A DNA stretch of 64,000 bases from Lysobacter sp. (GTDB taxonomy: Bacteria; Pseudomonadota; Gammaproteobacteria; Xanthomonadales; Xanthomonadaceae), in contig WYBC01000043.1 in NCBI GenBank assembly GCA_011526085.1, positions 84,265 through 148,264 on the forward strand. Reading direction: 5' to 3'. Below, piece after piece: positions 1 through 9,431 of this stretch. The notes beneath the pieces are model-generated. The model saw nothing but the letters and a program-made list of their open reading frames with translations, was not told where the DNA came from and searched no databases. A program made the translations under genes and the position numbers. The stretch's first letter is position 1. Each line of letters begins with the position of its first letter.

Positions 1-660
1 GCGGTCGATGGTGGTGTTGGCGCCGATCTCGCAGTCGTCGCCGATCGCGACGCCGCCGAGCTGCGGCACCTTGAGCCAGTGGCCGTGTTCCATCGCCAGC
101 CCGAAGCCGTCCGCGCCCAACACGGCGCCGGGATGGATCAGCACGCGCCGGCCCAGGCGCACGCGGCGCACGAGGGTGACGCGCGCGACCAGTTCGCAGC
201 CTTCGCCGACGACGCAGTCCTCGCCGATGACGCAGCCCGGGCCGATGGACGCGCCGGCGTCGACGCGCGAGCGCGGTCCGATGCTGACGAACGGCCCGAT
301 GCTGGCGTCGGGCGAGATCTCGGCGCTCGGGTCGATAGCCGCCGACGGATGGATGCCGGTCGTGACCGCGGGGCGATGATCGAACAATGCCGCGATCTTC
401 GCGAACGCGACGTAGGGATCCCTGGCGATCAGCGCGGTGCCGGCGTAACCCTCGGCATCCTCTTCGCGCATCACCACCACGGCGGCGCCGCTGTCGGCCA
501 ACTGGCTGCGATAGCGCGGATTGGCGAGGAAGGCGAGCTGCGCATCGCCGGCGCGGGCGAGCGTGGCCACGCCGGCGACGCGGCGTTCGCCGTCGCCGCG
601 CACGGACAGGCCGAAGCGCTCGGCGAGCGCTGCGGCCGTGTGCGAATGGCGGGTCTGCAT
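1..660 (-). CDS. lpxD: UDP-3-O-acylglucosamine N-acyltransferase (partial, C-terminus outside window)
   Basis: Adds the N-linked hydroxyacyl chain to UDP-3-O-acylglucosamine in lipid A synthesis, in the cytoplasm. The first 220 residues are present. The N-terminal uridine-binding domain (about residues 1-100) is followed by hexapeptide left-handed beta-helix repeats such as [10 protein letters not shown] and [14 protein letters not shown]. The conserved stretch [16 protein letters not shown] precedes [14 protein letters not shown] at the window edge. Family members are about 340 aa, so about a third is missing. It starts 33 bases after the bamA stop and is the last visible gene of the envelope operon. 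No skp gene lies between bamA and lpxD. Confidence 0.95.
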   Translation of the reverse strand, partial: MQTRHSHTAAALAERFGLSVRGDGERRVAGVATLARAGDAQLAFLANPRYRSQLADSGAAVVVMREEDAEGYAGTALIARDPYVAFAKIAALFDHRPAVTTGIHPSAAIDPSAEISPDASIGPFVSIGPRSRVDAGASIGPGCVIGEDCVVGEGCELVARVTLVRRVRLGRRVLIHPGAVLGADGFGLAMEHGHWLKVPQLGGVAIGDDCEIGANTTIDR

Positions 661-693
661 GGGACGCTCCGTCCGCGGATCAGAGCGCCGCGA

Positions 694-3186
694 TCAGAAC
701 GCGCCGCCGAAGGTGAACTGCAGGCGTTCCAGCTCGTCGTCCTCGCCGGTGCGGAACGGGAAGGCGTAGCTGATCGAGATCGGGCCCACCGGTGCGCGCC
801 ACAGCAGCGCGACGCCCGCCGAAGCGCGCAGTTCGCCGGCATCGACGCTGTCGATGTCCTTGAACACGTTGCCGACGTCGATGAACGCCGACACGCGCGC
901 CGCCGGGGTGTCGAGCAGCGAGGGGAAGAACATTTCCAGCGAACCGACGGTCTTCACCGCGCCGCCCACCGGCTGGCGGAACTGGCTGCCGGTGGAGAAG
1001 TCGACCGGGCCGAGCGTGTTGTCGCGGAAACCGCGCACCGAACGGACGCCGCCGGCGTAGAAGTTCTCGAAGAACGGCAGGCCGCCCGCGCGCAGCGTGT
1101 TGCGGTAGTCGGGCGACGTGGTCAGGCACGGCTCGGTCGGCGAGGGACGCGGCGGCTGAATCGGCGGCGTGGCCGGATCGCCGTCGTCGTCGACCGGCGG
1201 CGGCAGGTCCTGGAAGCACACGTTGCGCTCGAAGTCGCTGCCGTAGCTGTCGCCGTAACCCAGCTGGAAACGGGTGTTGAGCACCATCAGGCGGTTGAGC
1301 GGCCAGTACTTCGAGAACTCGTAGTTGAGCTTGAAATATTCGGCGGTCGAACCCGGCAGGGTGACTTCCGCGGACAGGCGCTGGTAGGTGCCGTAGGTCG
1401 GGGTGAAGAAGTCGTTGCGGGTGTCGCGGGCCCAGCCGAGTTCCGCGCGCCAGGCGTGGAAGGTGCTCTGGCCGGCGGCGTCGACGTAATCGACGATCGA
1501 CGCGGGCGACGAACCCGGGTAGGCGAGGATCTGGTTGCGATCGATGCCGAACACCAGGGAGATGCTGTCGTTCTCGGTCAGCGGCACGCCCAGCACCGCC
1601 TGCGCCGCGGCGCTGGTGGTCGAGTACTGCGCGGTGTTGAAGTCCGAGTTGTCGAACTCGCGCCACCACATGTTGTAACCGAGCGACATGCCCTCGTCGG
1701 TGAAATACGGGTTCAGGAACGAGAACGAATAGCGCTGCAGGTAGGTGTTGCGCTGCACTTCCACGCCGATCTGGTTGCCGGTGCCGAGGAAGTTGTTCTG
1801 CGACAGCTGCAGGGTGGTGGTCAGGCCCGACAGCTGCGAGTAGCCGAAGCCGAAGGTGAAGCTGCCGGACGTGGTTTCCTTCACGTTGAAGACCACGTCG
1901 ACCTGGTCGTTGCTGCCGGCCACCGGCTCGGTTTCCACTTCGACCGAGCCGCTTTCGAAGAAGCCGAGGCGCTGCAGGCGGACCTTGGAGCGATCGATCG
2001 CGGCCTGCGAATACCACGCGCCTTCGAACTGGCGCATTTCGCGGCGCAGCACTTCGTCGGTGGTGCGGGTGTTGCCCTTGAAGCGGATCTGGCGGACGGT
2101 GACGCGCGGACCGGGCACGACCTGCAGATTGATGCCGACGGTGCGCTTCTCGCGGTCCAGCTCCGGCACGGTGTTCACTTCGGCGAACGCGTAGCCGATG
2201 TTGCCCAGCGCGGCGATGATCGAATCGGAGGTCAGTTCCAGCAGGGTGCGCGAGAAGGTCTGGCCGGACTTGATCAGCACGTAGCGGTCGATCTGTTCCT
2301 TCGACAGCACGGTGTCGCCGGTGACCTTCACGTCGGACACGGTGTACACCTCGCCTTCGCTGAGCGTGGCGGTGACGAACATGTCCTTCTTGTCGGGGCT
2401 GATCGCGACCTGGGTGCTGTCGACGCTGAAATCGACGTAGCCGCGGTCGAGGTAGTACTCGTTGAGTTTTTCCAGATCGCCGGTGAGCTTCTCGCGCGAG
2501 TACTGGTCGTCGCGGCGGTACCAGCTCAGCCAGTTGCTTTCGTTGGATTCCCAGCCTTCGCGCAGATCCTCTTCCTCGTATTTCTCGTTGCCGATGAGGT
2601 TGATGTGACGGATGCGCGCGGCCTTGCCTTCGTTGACGTTGATGGTCACGTCGACGCGGTTGCGGTCCAGGCGGGTGATGGTCGGATTGATCTCGACGTT
2701 GTACTTGCCGCGGTTGTTGTAGGCGCGGTTGAGTTCGAGGGTGACGCGGTCGAGCGCGAGACGGTCGTAGGTCTCGCCCTCGGAGATGCCGATCTCCTTG
2801 AGATTCTGCATCAGGTCTTCGGTCTTGATGTCCTTGTTGCCGGACAGCGTGAGCGTGTTGATCGCCGGGCGCTCGGTCACGCTGATCACGAGGATGTCGC
2901 CTTCGCGGTCGAAGCGGATGTCTTCGAAGAAGCCGGTCTTGTACAGCGCGCGCATCGCCTCGGAGATGCGCGCCGAATCGATGGCGTCGCCGCGTTCGAT
3001 CGGGAGATAGGTGAAGACGGTGCCGGCGCCGATGCGCTGCAGGCCGTCGACGCGGATGTCGGAGACCGTGAAGCGGGAGTCGGAAGCGGAGGACGCGGTC
3101 TGCGCCATGGACGGCGCGGCGTGGAGCGAGGCCAGGCTCGTGGCGAGGGCAAGTGCGAGCAGGCGGCGGTTGGGCGTGCGCGTCAT
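694..3186 (-). CDS. bamA: Outer membrane protein assembly factor BamA
   Basis: Central component of the BAM complex, which folds and inserts beta-barrel proteins into the outer membrane. The start used gives an 830-aa protein with a signal peptide (MTRTPNRRLLALALATSLAS, likely cleavage after MAQ). Five POTRA domains (about 35-435) and a 16-strand barrel ending in the aromatic beta-signal LERLQFTFGGAF follow. The open frame extends 34 codons further upstream, but that extension is Pro/His-rich and would bury the signal peptide, so the internal ATG at 3186 is preferred. An extracellular loop between Cys657 and Cys687 is unusually Pro/Asp-rich, and the two cysteines probably pair. The neighbours rseP and lpxD form the standard envelope cluster. 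Confidence 0.97.
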   Translation of the reverse strand: MTRTPNRRLLALALATSLASLHAAPSMAQTASSASDSRFTVSDIRVDGLQRIGAGTVFTYLPIERGDAIDSARISEAMRALYKTGFFEDIRFDREGDILVISVTERPAINTLTLSGNKDIKTEDLMQNLKEIGISEGETYDRLALDRVTLELNRAYNNRGKYNVEINPTITRLDRNRVDVTINVNEGKAARIRHINLIGNEKYEEEDLREGWESNESNWLSWYRRDDQYSREKLTGDLEKLNEYYLDRGYVDFSVDSTQVAISPDKKDMFVTATLSEGEVYTVSDVKVTGDTVLSKEQIDRYVLIKSGQTFSRTLLELTSDSIIAALGNIGYAFAEVNTVPELDREKRTVGINLQVVPGPRVTVRQIRFKGNTRTTDEVLRREMRQFEGAWYSQAAIDRSKVRLQRLGFFESGSVEVETEPVAGSNDQVDVVFNVKETTSGSFTFGFGYSQLSGLTTTLQLSQNNFLGTGNQIGVEVQRNTYLQRYSFSFLNPYFTDEGMSLGYNMWWREFDNSDFNTAQYSTTSAAAQAVLGVPLTENDSISLVFGIDRNQILAYPGSSPASIVDYVDAAGQSTFHAWRAELGWARDTRNDFFTPTYGTYQRLSAEVTLPGSTAEYFKLNYEFSKYWPLNRLMVLNTRFQLGYGDSYGSDFERNVCFQDLPPPVDDDGDPATPPIQPPRPSPTEPCLTTSPDYRNTLRAGGLPFFENFYAGGVRSVRGFRDNTLGPVDFSTGSQFRQPVGGAVKTVGSLEMFFPSLLDTPAARVSAFIDVGNVFKDIDSVDAGELRASAGVALLWRAPVGPISISYAFPFRTGEDDELERLQFTFGGAF

Positions 3187-3348
3187 CAGAACATCCGGTA
3201 ATGGGGCGGTGGCGAAACGGTGGGGATGGAGCGGGTCGAGCGGCGGAGCGGGGCGTCCGGTGCGGTACATCCGGTGCGGATCAGGCACCCGGTCCGTCGT
3301 CCATGGACGGCCGGTGGCGATCCCGGCGGCAATCGGCGTTGGCTTGCG

Positions 3349-4734
3349 TCATTGGATCAGCCCCTGCAGGTCGTTGTAGAACGCGAGGCCCATGAGCCCC
3401 AACAGCAGCGCAAGGCCCACATATTGCCCAGCGGCCATGGCACGTTCGCTTAACGGGCGGCCTTTGACCAACTCGATAAGGTAATACAGCAGATGCCCCC
3501 CATCCAAGACCGGAATCGGGAGCAGGTTGAGAATTCCGAGGCTCAGGCTGAGCAGGGCGAGCAGGCTGAGGTACCAGGCCACGCCGTTCTTGGCGTAGGC
3601 GTTGGCCGCGCGGGCGATGCCGATCGGCCCGGAGACGGTGTTCTGGACCGCCAGTTTGCCGCTGAAGGCGCGCTGCAGCATGCCGAACAGTTCGACCGCC
3701 TGGAACCGGGTTTCGCGCAGGGCCGCGGGGAATGCGGCCAGCGGGCTGTAGCGCAGGACCGCGTCCTTCGGCGCCTTCCCGGCCTCGCCGGGGCTGACCA
3801 CGCCGATCATCCAGACCGGTTCGGCACCGGCCGCCGCGCCGGGCCGCTGGCCGAGCCGGGGGACGAGGCGCACGGTCTTCGCGGCGCCGTCGCGCAGCAG
3901 CGCGACCTCGCCGCCGCCGGCCAGGCCGATGCGCTCGACCTGCGGGGCGATGTCGGCCCAGTACTGCACGGGGGTGCCGCCGATGGCGGTGATGCGGTCG
4001 CCGGGCTTCAGGACGCCGTCGCTGGCCGAGTCCGGGGCCACGTCGCCGACCACCGCCGGCATCGTCTGGTGTCGAGGCACGATCCCGACCCCGCCCATGG
4101 TCCGCTGCAGATCGGTGCCGGCCGGGAGCCGCGAGAAGTCCATGCGGCGCACGAGTTCGGTGCCTTCGGCCGTGCGCACCCGCACCGGCGTTTCGCCGCG
4201 GTCGATGGCCGCGGTGAGCAGGGCCATGCTGGCCTCGGTCCAGGTGGGGGTCTCGCGCTCGCCGATGGCCAGCAGGGTATCGCCCCGGCGCATGCCGCTT
4301 TCGGCGGCGATGCCGCCGACCTGGCCGATGACCGGTGCGTAGTCCGGACGGCCGATCACGAACATCAGCCAGAGCAGGGCGATGCACAGCACGAAATTGG
4401 CGAAGGGACCGGCGAAGCTGATCAGCATGCGCTGGCCGACCGTCTTGTGGTCGTGCGACTGATGCTGCTCCTCGGCGGAAACTTCGGTCTTGCGGTCGGC
4501 GAGGTCGTGTTCGCCGAGCATGCGCACGTAACCGCCGAGCGGAATCGCGGCGACCGCCCATTCGGTGCCGTGGCGGTCGCGGCGCATCCACAGCGGTTTG
4601 CCGAAGCCGACCGAGAAGCGCAGCACCTTCACGCCGCACCAGCGTGCGGCCCAGTAATGGCCGAGTTCATGGAAGGTGACGAGCACGCCGAGGGCGACGA
4701 TCAGCCACCAGGCGGAGCCAAGAAAATCAGTCAT
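3349..4734 (-). CDS. rseP: Site-2 intramembrane zinc metalloprotease RseP
   Basis: Inner-membrane protease that cuts anti-sigma-E (RseA) and remnant signal peptides. The 461-aa protein has the catalytic HELGH (His22-Glu23-His26) in its first transmembrane helix. A periplasmic tandem PDZ region occupies roughly 110-300. The second active-site motif [12 protein letters not shown] lies near the C-terminus and carries the Asp zinc ligand. The ATG overlaps the dxr stop codon (ATGA), implying translational coupling. The adjacent downstream gene is bamA, the usual partner in envelope-stress physiology. Confidence 0.96.
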   Translation of the reverse strand: MTDFLGSAWWLIVALGVLVTFHELGHYWAARWCGVKVLRFSVGFGKPLWMRRDRHGTEWAVAAIPLGGYVRMLGEHDLADRKTEVSAEEQHQSHDHKTVGQRMLISFAGPFANFVLCIALLWLMFVIGRPDYAPVIGQVGGIAAESGMRRGDTLLAIGERETPTWTEASMALLTAAIDRGETPVRVRTAEGTELVRRMDFSRLPAGTDLQRTMGGVGIVPRHQTMPAVVGDVAPDSASDGVLKPGDRITAIGGTPVQYWADIAPQVERIGLAGGGEVALLRDGAAKTVRLVPRLGQRPGAAAGAEPVWMIGVVSPGEAGKAPKDAVLRYSPLAAFPAALRETRFQAVELFGMLQRAFSGKLAVQNTVSGPIGIARAANAYAKNGVAWYLSLLALLSLSLGILNLLPIPVLDGGHLLYYLIELVKGRPLSERAMAAGQYVGLALLLGLMGLAFYNDLQGLIQ

Positions 4735-5903
4735 GCGATGGCCTCGCGGGCGATGGCGGTGCGCGTCGACGCGCGCGCGGCGGCGTCTGCGGCGAGCAGG
4801 GCGTCGAGCGAACCGGCATCGGCGTGGGGCATGCGCTGCAGGACGTCTTCGACGAGTGCGGGAATGGACAGGAAACCGATCCGGCCCTGAAGAAAGGCTG
4901 AAACCGCTTCCTCGTTCGCGGCGTTCAACACCGCGGTCGCGGCGCCGCCGGCGGCGAGCGCGTCGTAGGCCAGGCGCAGGCACGGGAAGGCGTCGAGATC
5001 GGGCGCTTCGAAGTCGAGCCGGCCGTGCGCGAGCAGGTCGAGGCCGTCGACGCCGGAGACGATGCGTTCGGGCCATGCGAAGCCCACCGCGAGCGCGGTG
5101 CGCATGTCCGGCAACCCGAGCTGCGCGAGGGTCGAGCCGTCGACGAATTCCACCAGCGAATGCACCAGACTCTGCGGATGCACCAGCACGCCGATGCGTT
5201 CGCCGGGCAGGCCGAACAGATGATGCGCCTCGATCACTTCGAGGCCCTTGTTCATCAGGGTGGCCGAGTCGACCGAGATCTTCGGTCCCATCGACCACTT
5301 GGGATGCGCGACCGCCTGGGCCGGCGTCACTTCCGCCAGTGAGGCCCTTGAACGGCCACGGAACGGACCGCCGGAGGCGGTGAGCTGGATGCGCTTCAGG
5401 CCGGCGTGGGACTCGGCGTTCGGCAGGCACTGGAAGATCGCGTTGTGCTCACTGTCGATCGGCACGATGGTCGCGCCGTGGTCGCGCACCGCCGCCATCA
5501 GCAGGTCGCCGGCGAGCACCAGCGATTCCTTGTTCGCCAGCAACAGGCGCTTGCCGGCGCGCGCGGCGGCGAGCGTGGACGACAGCCCGGCGGCGCCGAC
5601 GATCGCGGCCACCACGGTGTCGGTGCCGGCATCGGCGGCCAGCGCGTCGATCGCCGCCATGCCGGCGTGCGCCTCGGTCTCCAGCCCGGCGGCGCGCAGG
5701 CCGTCGCGCAGCGCCGCGTAGGCGGAGGCGTCCGCGACCGCGGCATGCGCGGGACGATGGCGGCGGCACAGGGCGACCAGCGCGTCGACGTTGCGGCCGG
5801 CGACGAGGACCTCGGCGCGCAGCCGGTCCGGGTGTCGGGCGATGACGTCGAGCGCGGACGTCCCGATCGAACCGGTCGCGCCGAAGACCGCCACCCGCGT
5901 CAT
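4731..5903 (-). CDS. dxr: 1-deoxy-D-xylulose 5-phosphate reductoisomerase
   Basis: Converts DXP to 2-C-methyl-D-erythritol 4-phosphate with NADPH, the committed step of the MEP isoprenoid pathway. The 390-aa length is normal. The N-terminal Rossmann motif [13 protein letters not shown] (residues about 8-20) binds NADPH. The substrate and metal region includes [13 protein letters not shown], and the flexible loop includes [23 protein letters not shown]. Its product feeds uppS two genes upstream. The gene sits 77 bases after cdsA and overlaps rseP by 4 bases. Confidence 0.97.
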   Translation of the reverse strand: MTRVAVFGATGSIGTSALDVIARHPDRLRAEVLVAGRNVDALVALCRRHRPAHAAVADASAYAALRDGLRAAGLETEAHAGMAAIDALAADAGTDTVVAAIVGAAGLSSTLAAARAGKRLLLANKESLVLAGDLLMAAVRDHGATIVPIDSEHNAIFQCLPNAESHAGLKRIQLTASGGPFRGRSRASLAEVTPAQAVAHPKWSMGPKISVDSATLMNKGLEVIEAHHLFGLPGERIGVLVHPQSLVHSLVEFVDGSTLAQLGLPDMRTALAVGFAWPERIVSGVDGLDLLAHGRLDFEAPDLDAFPCLRLAYDALAAGGAATAVLNAANEEAVSAFLQGRIGFLSIPALVEDVLQRMPHADAGSLDALLAADAAARASTRTAIAREAIA

Positions 5904-5980
5904 CGACGGGCTCCGGGCGAAGGCGTGGCAGGGGCGGAGAAGGGCATGGCGGTCATGGACCGTGGCGCGCGCGTCGAGTT

Positions 5981-6817
5981 TCAGAACCCGAACAGCAATT
6001 TGCCCAGCGCGAACACCGGCAGGGCGGCCAGGATGCTGTCGATGCGGTCGAGCACGCCGCCGTGTCCGGGGATCAGATGGCTGGAGTCCTTCACCCCGAC
6101 GTGACGCTTGAGCAGGCTCTCGAACAGGTCGCCGACCACCGAGAACAGGATGGTCCAGATCGCGACGATGGCGATGTAGGGGAGCTGTTTCATGCTGGCG
6201 CCGGCGAACGGGGCCGCGACCAGCGCCAGGACCATGCCCGCGGCGACGCCGCCGATCATGCCTTCGACGGTCTTGTTGGGGCTGATCCTCGGGCTGAGTT
6301 TGACCTTGCCGAACCGGCGGCCGGCGAAATAGGCGCCGCTGTCGGCGGCCCAGACGATCGCCAGCGCCAGCAGCAGCCAGCGGTTGCCGTTCGGCTGGCT
6401 GGCGTGAATCAGGGCCAGCGCGCACCAGGCCGGGATCACGCTCAGGGTGGCCGCGGCGAGCTTGAAGATGCGGGCGTGGCCGTCGTGATTGGAGGCGAAG
6501 TCGTAATGCCGCAGCCACAGCGCGGCCAGACACCACCAGCCCACGCCGATCATCACCATGATCTGCAGCAGCACCAGCGAGCCGCCGCTGTTGGAGCGCG
6601 AGGCCCAGACCAGCGCCACCATCAGCAGCAGGTTCACCACCAGCAGCACGCCGCGGGCGATGGGGTCCTCGATGTCGGTGAGCTTGAGCCATTCCCACAG
6701 GCCGATGAGGAAGGCGGCGGCGCTGAGCGCGGCCATCCACGGCGTGGGCAGCAGCAGCACGGCGGCGATCGCCAGGGGGGCCATGACCAGAGCGGCCAGC
6801 AAGCGCGTTCGGGTCAT
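5981..6817 (-). CDS. cdsA: Phosphatidate cytidylyltransferase
   Basis: Makes CDP-diacylglycerol from phosphatidate and CTP at the inner membrane, feeding all phospholipid synthesis. The 278-aa protein has about eight hydrophobic segments. The CdsA signature region near the C-terminus runs from [16 protein letters not shown] through [17 protein letters not shown] to [14 protein letters not shown]. The ATG overlaps the uppS stop (ATGA). The order uppS-cdsA-dxr-rseP is a classic proteobacterial cluster. Confidence 0.96.
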   Translation of the reverse strand: MTRTRLLAALVMAPLAIAAVLLLPTPWMAALSAAAFLIGLWEWLKLTDIEDPIARGVLLVVNLLLMVALVWASRSNSGGSLVLLQIMVMIGVGWWCLAALWLRHYDFASNHDGHARIFKLAAATLSVIPAWCALALIHASQPNGNRWLLLALAIVWAADSGAYFAGRRFGKVKLSPRISPNKTVEGMIGGVAAGMVLALVAAPFAGASMKQLPYIAIVAIWTILFSVVGDLFESLLKRHVGVKDSSHLIPGHGGVLDRIDSILAALPVFALGKLLFGF

Positions 6818-7608
6818 GGATCGGTCCTGTCGGCGGGAAGGGGCGGGGGCATACTGCCGCCCGGGGGATTCGATGGGTCGATCTGGGCGCTGATCAGGCC
6901 GAAGCGGCGCTCGCGGCCGGCGAAATCGGCCAGCGCGAGGTCGAGGGTCGCGACGTCCAGGTCCGGCCACAGGGCTTCGGTGAACCACAGTTCGGTGTAG
7001 GCCAACTGCCACAGCAGGAAATTGCTGATGCGGTGGTCGCCGCCGGTGCGGATGAAGAGATCCGGCGGCGGCAGGTCGGCGAGCGCCATCCGGCGGCCGA
7101 CCATCGCTTCGTCGATCTGCTCGGGCCGCAGGCGGCCGGCGGCCACCTCTTCGGCCAGCGCGCGGGCGGCGAAGGTGATGTCCTGGCGGCCGCCGTAGCT
7201 CGCGGCGACCACCAGGTGCAGCGCGCGGTTGCCCGCGGTGCGGGTCTCGGCGTCGCGCATGCGCGCCAGGATTTCCGGCGCGAAGCGCTCGCGTTCGCCG
7301 ATGAAGCGCAGACGGACGCCGCGACGATGCAGCTCGTCCACCTCGCGTTCCAGCGCGTTGAGGAACAGCTTCATCAGCGCGCCGACCTCGTCCTCGGGCC
7401 GGCCCCAGTTCTCGCTGGAAAACGCGAACAGGGTCAGCGCTTCGATCCCGCGCTGCAGGCAGTAGTCGATGCACAGGTTGACCGCGCGCGCGCCGGCGCG
7501 ATGGCCGATCGCGCGCGGTCTGCGGCGGCGTTCGGCCCAGCGGCCGTTGCCGTCCATGATCACGGCGAGGTGGCGCGGAACGCGTTCCGGTGCGGGCGGA
7601 GCACTCAT
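6814..7608 (-). CDS. uppS: (2E,6E)-farnesyl-diphosphate-specific undecaprenyl pyrophosphate synthase
   Basis: Condenses eight isopentenyl diphosphates onto farnesyl diphosphate to give the C55 lipid carrier for peptidoglycan and LPS. The 264-aa cis-prenyltransferase has the catalytic Asp19 in [16 protein letters not shown]. The [12 protein letters not shown] motif appears as [15 protein letters not shown]. The C-terminal substrate motif [19 protein letters not shown] is followed by [13 protein letters not shown]. It starts 12 bases after frr. Confidence 0.97.
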   Translation of the reverse strand: MSAPPAPERVPRHLAVIMDGNGRWAERRRRPRAIGHRAGARAVNLCIDYCLQRGIEALTLFAFSSENWGRPEDEVGALMKLFLNALEREVDELHRRGVRLRFIGERERFAPEILARMRDAETRTAGNRALHLVVAASYGGRQDITFAARALAEEVAAGRLRPEQIDEAMVGRRMALADLPPPDLFIRTGGDHRISNFLLWQLAYTELWFTEALWPDLDVATLDLALADFAGRERRFGLISAQIDPSNPPGGSMPPPLPADRTDP

Positions 7609-7620
7609 CGGAGGATGGCC

Positions 7621-8178
7621 TCAGACCGCCATCAGCTCCTGCTCCTTGGCCTTGACCACCTCGTCGACGTCCTTGATCGCCTTGTCGGTCAGCTTCTGGA
7701 TCTCGTCCTCGCTGCGGCGCTCTTCGTCTTCGGTGATCTTCTTGTCCTTCAGCAGTTCCTTGACGTGCTGGTTGGCGTCGCGGCGGATGTTGCGGATCGC
7801 GACCTTGGCGTCCTCGCCTTCCGCGTGCACGTGCTTGGACAGTTCCTTGCGGCGCTCTTCGGTGAGCGGCGGCAGGTTGATGCGGATCGCGGTGCCGGCG
7901 GTGTTCGGGGTCAGGCCGAGGTCGGAGGCGTAGATCGCCTTCTCCACCGCGGCGACCATGTTCTTTTCCCAGGGCGTGATCAGCAGGGAGCGCGCGTCGG
8001 CGACGGCGATGCTGGCGACCTGCGACAGCGGCATCTCGGAGCCGTAGTAGTTGACCTTCAGATGGTCGACCAGCGAGGGGGAGGCGCGGCCGGTGCGCAC
8101 CTTGGTCAAGGTGTGGCGCAGCGCCTCGATGCTTTTGGCCATGCGGGATTGCGCGTCTTTCTTGATGTCGTTGAGCAT
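7621..8178 (-). CDS. frr: Ribosome recycling factor
   Basis: Splits post-termination ribosomes together with EF-G. The 185-aa length is exactly typical. The C-terminal helix contains [19 protein letters not shown], and the central signature is [23 protein letters not shown] well-placed AGGAA ribosome-binding site lies five bases before the ATG. pyrH, the usual upstream neighbour, is absent. The gene begins after a zinc-transporter gene and is preceded by a TATAAT-like -10 box, so it is probably the first gene of the envelope operon here. Confidence 0.97.
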   Translation of the reverse strand: MLNDIKKDAQSRMAKSIEALRHTLTKVRTGRASPSLVDHLKVNYYGSEMPLSQVASIAVADARSLLITPWEKNMVAAVEKAIYASDLGLTPNTAGTAIRINLPPLTEERRKELSKHVHAEGEDAKVAIRNIRRDANQHVKELLKDKKITEDEERRSEDEIQKLTDKAIKDVDEVVKAKEQELMAV

Positions 8179-8271
8179 GCCGGTTCCTGTTTCGATACGT
8201 GTTTCGGAGCGCCGGAGCGATCCGGGGAGGCCACACCGGGGGCGCCGGGCGGCCGAACGCGAAGACCGCCG

Positions 8272-8277
8272 ATTATA
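8272..8277 (-). promoter_or_regulatory. Candidate -10 box for the frr-lpxD operon
   Basis: On the minus strand this hexamer reads TATAAT exactly, 94 bases upstream of the frr ATG. The best -35 match at 17-bp spacing (CCGGCA) is weak and overlaps a GC-rich hairpin. The assignment therefore rests on the perfect -10 and on the position at the head of the operon. Confidence 0.45.
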
Positions 8278-8287
8278 TGCGAAGGCA

Positions 8288-8302
8288 CCCCGGATGCCGG
8301 GG
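8288..8302 (-). terminator. Short GC hairpin after the CDF transporter gene
   Basis: Six-base-pair perfect stem CCCCGG/CCGGGG with an ATG loop, three bases beyond the transporter stop codon. There is no T-tract, so it is only a weak terminator candidate. Confidence 0.35.
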
Positions 8303-8305
8303 CGG

Positions 8306-9352
8306 TCAGTGCCCGTGCCCGGACGGGCGCAGGATGTCGCCGTGCGGGGCGCGGTCGTGGCGGTCGTGGCCGCAGGCCGCGCCGTGCTCGATCTGCAGGG
8401 TCGGATGGTTGATGCCGAAGCGCGCGTCCAGCCCGCGGATCAGCGCGTCGAGGAACCCGTCATGGTCGTTGTCGCCACCGTCCCGGCCCGGCCGGACGAG
8501 ATGCGCGGTCATGGCGATCTCGCCCGCGCCCAGCGACCAGATGTGCAGGTGATGGACGGCCTGCACCCCGGGCTGGGCGGCCAGGAAGGCCTCGACCTCG
8601 CCCGGATCGATGCCCCGCGGCACCGCGTCCATCGCCGCGTCGAAGGCGTCGCGCAGCAGCTGGAACGCGCCGAGCGCGACCACCGCCGCGACCAGCACGG
8701 CGGTGGCGGGGTCGAGCCAGCGCCAGTCGAACCACAACATGCCGAGGCCGGCCAGCACCGCCGCCAGCGACACCGCGGCGTCCGCGATCAGATGCAGGAA
8801 GGCGCCGCGGCGGTTCAGGTCGCTGCCGTGGCTGTGGTCGTGGCCGTCGCGCAGGAACCAGGCCGCGCCGAGGTTCACCGCGATGCCGATCGCCGCGACC
8901 ACGATCACCGGCAGCGCCGGGATCGCCGGCGGGTCGGCGAAGCGGCGCACCGCTTCCCAGCCCAGCGCACCGCTGAAGCCGACCAGCAGCAGGGCGTTGC
9001 CCAGCGGCGAGAGCAGGGTGGCGCGGCGCCAGCCGTAGGTGTGGCGGCCGGTGGGCCGGCGCTTGGCCATGGCCGCCGCCGCCCAGGCCAGCGCCAGCCC
9101 CAGCACGTCGCCGAAGTTGTGCAGCGCGTCCGACAGCAGCGCCAGCGAGTCGGTCCAGAAGCCGTAGCCCGCTTCCAGCACCGTGTAGGCGAGATTGATG
9201 AACAGCGCGACCGCGAACGCCCGGGTGCCGGTGGCGAAGCCGTGGCTGTGGCCGCCGGCGCCATGATCGTGATCATGGCGGTGATCGTGGCCGTGGGCAC
9301 GACCGTGGTCGTGGTCGTGCGGGGCGTGGGAATGATCGTGATGAGAAGCCAT
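8306..9352 (-). CDS. Cation diffusion facilitator (zinc/divalent metal) exporter, His-rich
   Basis: Proton-coupled inner-membrane efflux of Zn2+ or similar metals. The 348-aa protein starts with a His/Asp-rich metal-binding segment over its first ~35 residues ([20 protein letters not shown] and onward). Six transmembrane helices follow, with the CDF metal sites DALHNFGD and HLIADAAVS, then a cytoplasmic ferredoxin-like domain ([11 protein letters not shown]). The C-terminus is again His-rich ([13 protein letters not shown]). A GTG at 9385 could extend the protein by 11 residues, but the ATG at 9352 fits the family better. The His-rich ends resemble the ZitB/CzcD class. Confidence 0.93.
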   Translation of the reverse strand: MASHHDHSHAPHDHDHGRAHGHDHRHDHDHGAGGHSHGFATGTRAFAVALFINLAYTVLEAGYGFWTDSLALLSDALHNFGDVLGLALAWAAAAMAKRRPTGRHTYGWRRATLLSPLGNALLLVGFSGALGWEAVRRFADPPAIPALPVIVVAAIGIAVNLGAAWFLRDGHDHSHGSDLNRRGAFLHLIADAAVSLAAVLAGLGMLWFDWRWLDPATAVLVAAVVALGAFQLLRDAFDAAMDAVPRGIDPGEVEAFLAAQPGVQAVHHLHIWSLGAGEIAMTAHLVRPGRDGGDNDHDGFLDALIRGLDARFGINHPTLQIEHGAACGHDRHDRAPHGDILRPSGHGH

Positions 9353-9387
9353 GCCGCGATGTTCCCACCTCCCCGAAGTGGACACTA

Positions 9388-9421
9388 TCCGCCGATGCCC
9401 CGGGGCGCGGGCATCGGCGGA
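9388..9421 (-). terminator. Strong inverted repeat downstream of the POT transporter gene
   Basis: Perfect 13-bp stem (TCCGCCGATGCCC with its complement) around an 8-base loop, 11 bases past the transporter stop. It lacks a T-run. Position and strength suggest transcription termination or 3'-end protection between two co-directional genes. Confidence 0.55.
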
Positions 9422-9431
9422 GGCGTGCGGG

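Noticed and set aside
79..3201. Very long open frame on the plus strand opposite lpxD and bamA
   Set aside because: Antisense shadow of the high-GC bamA gene; no signal peptide, no domain, Arg/Ala/Asp-rich low-complexity composition.
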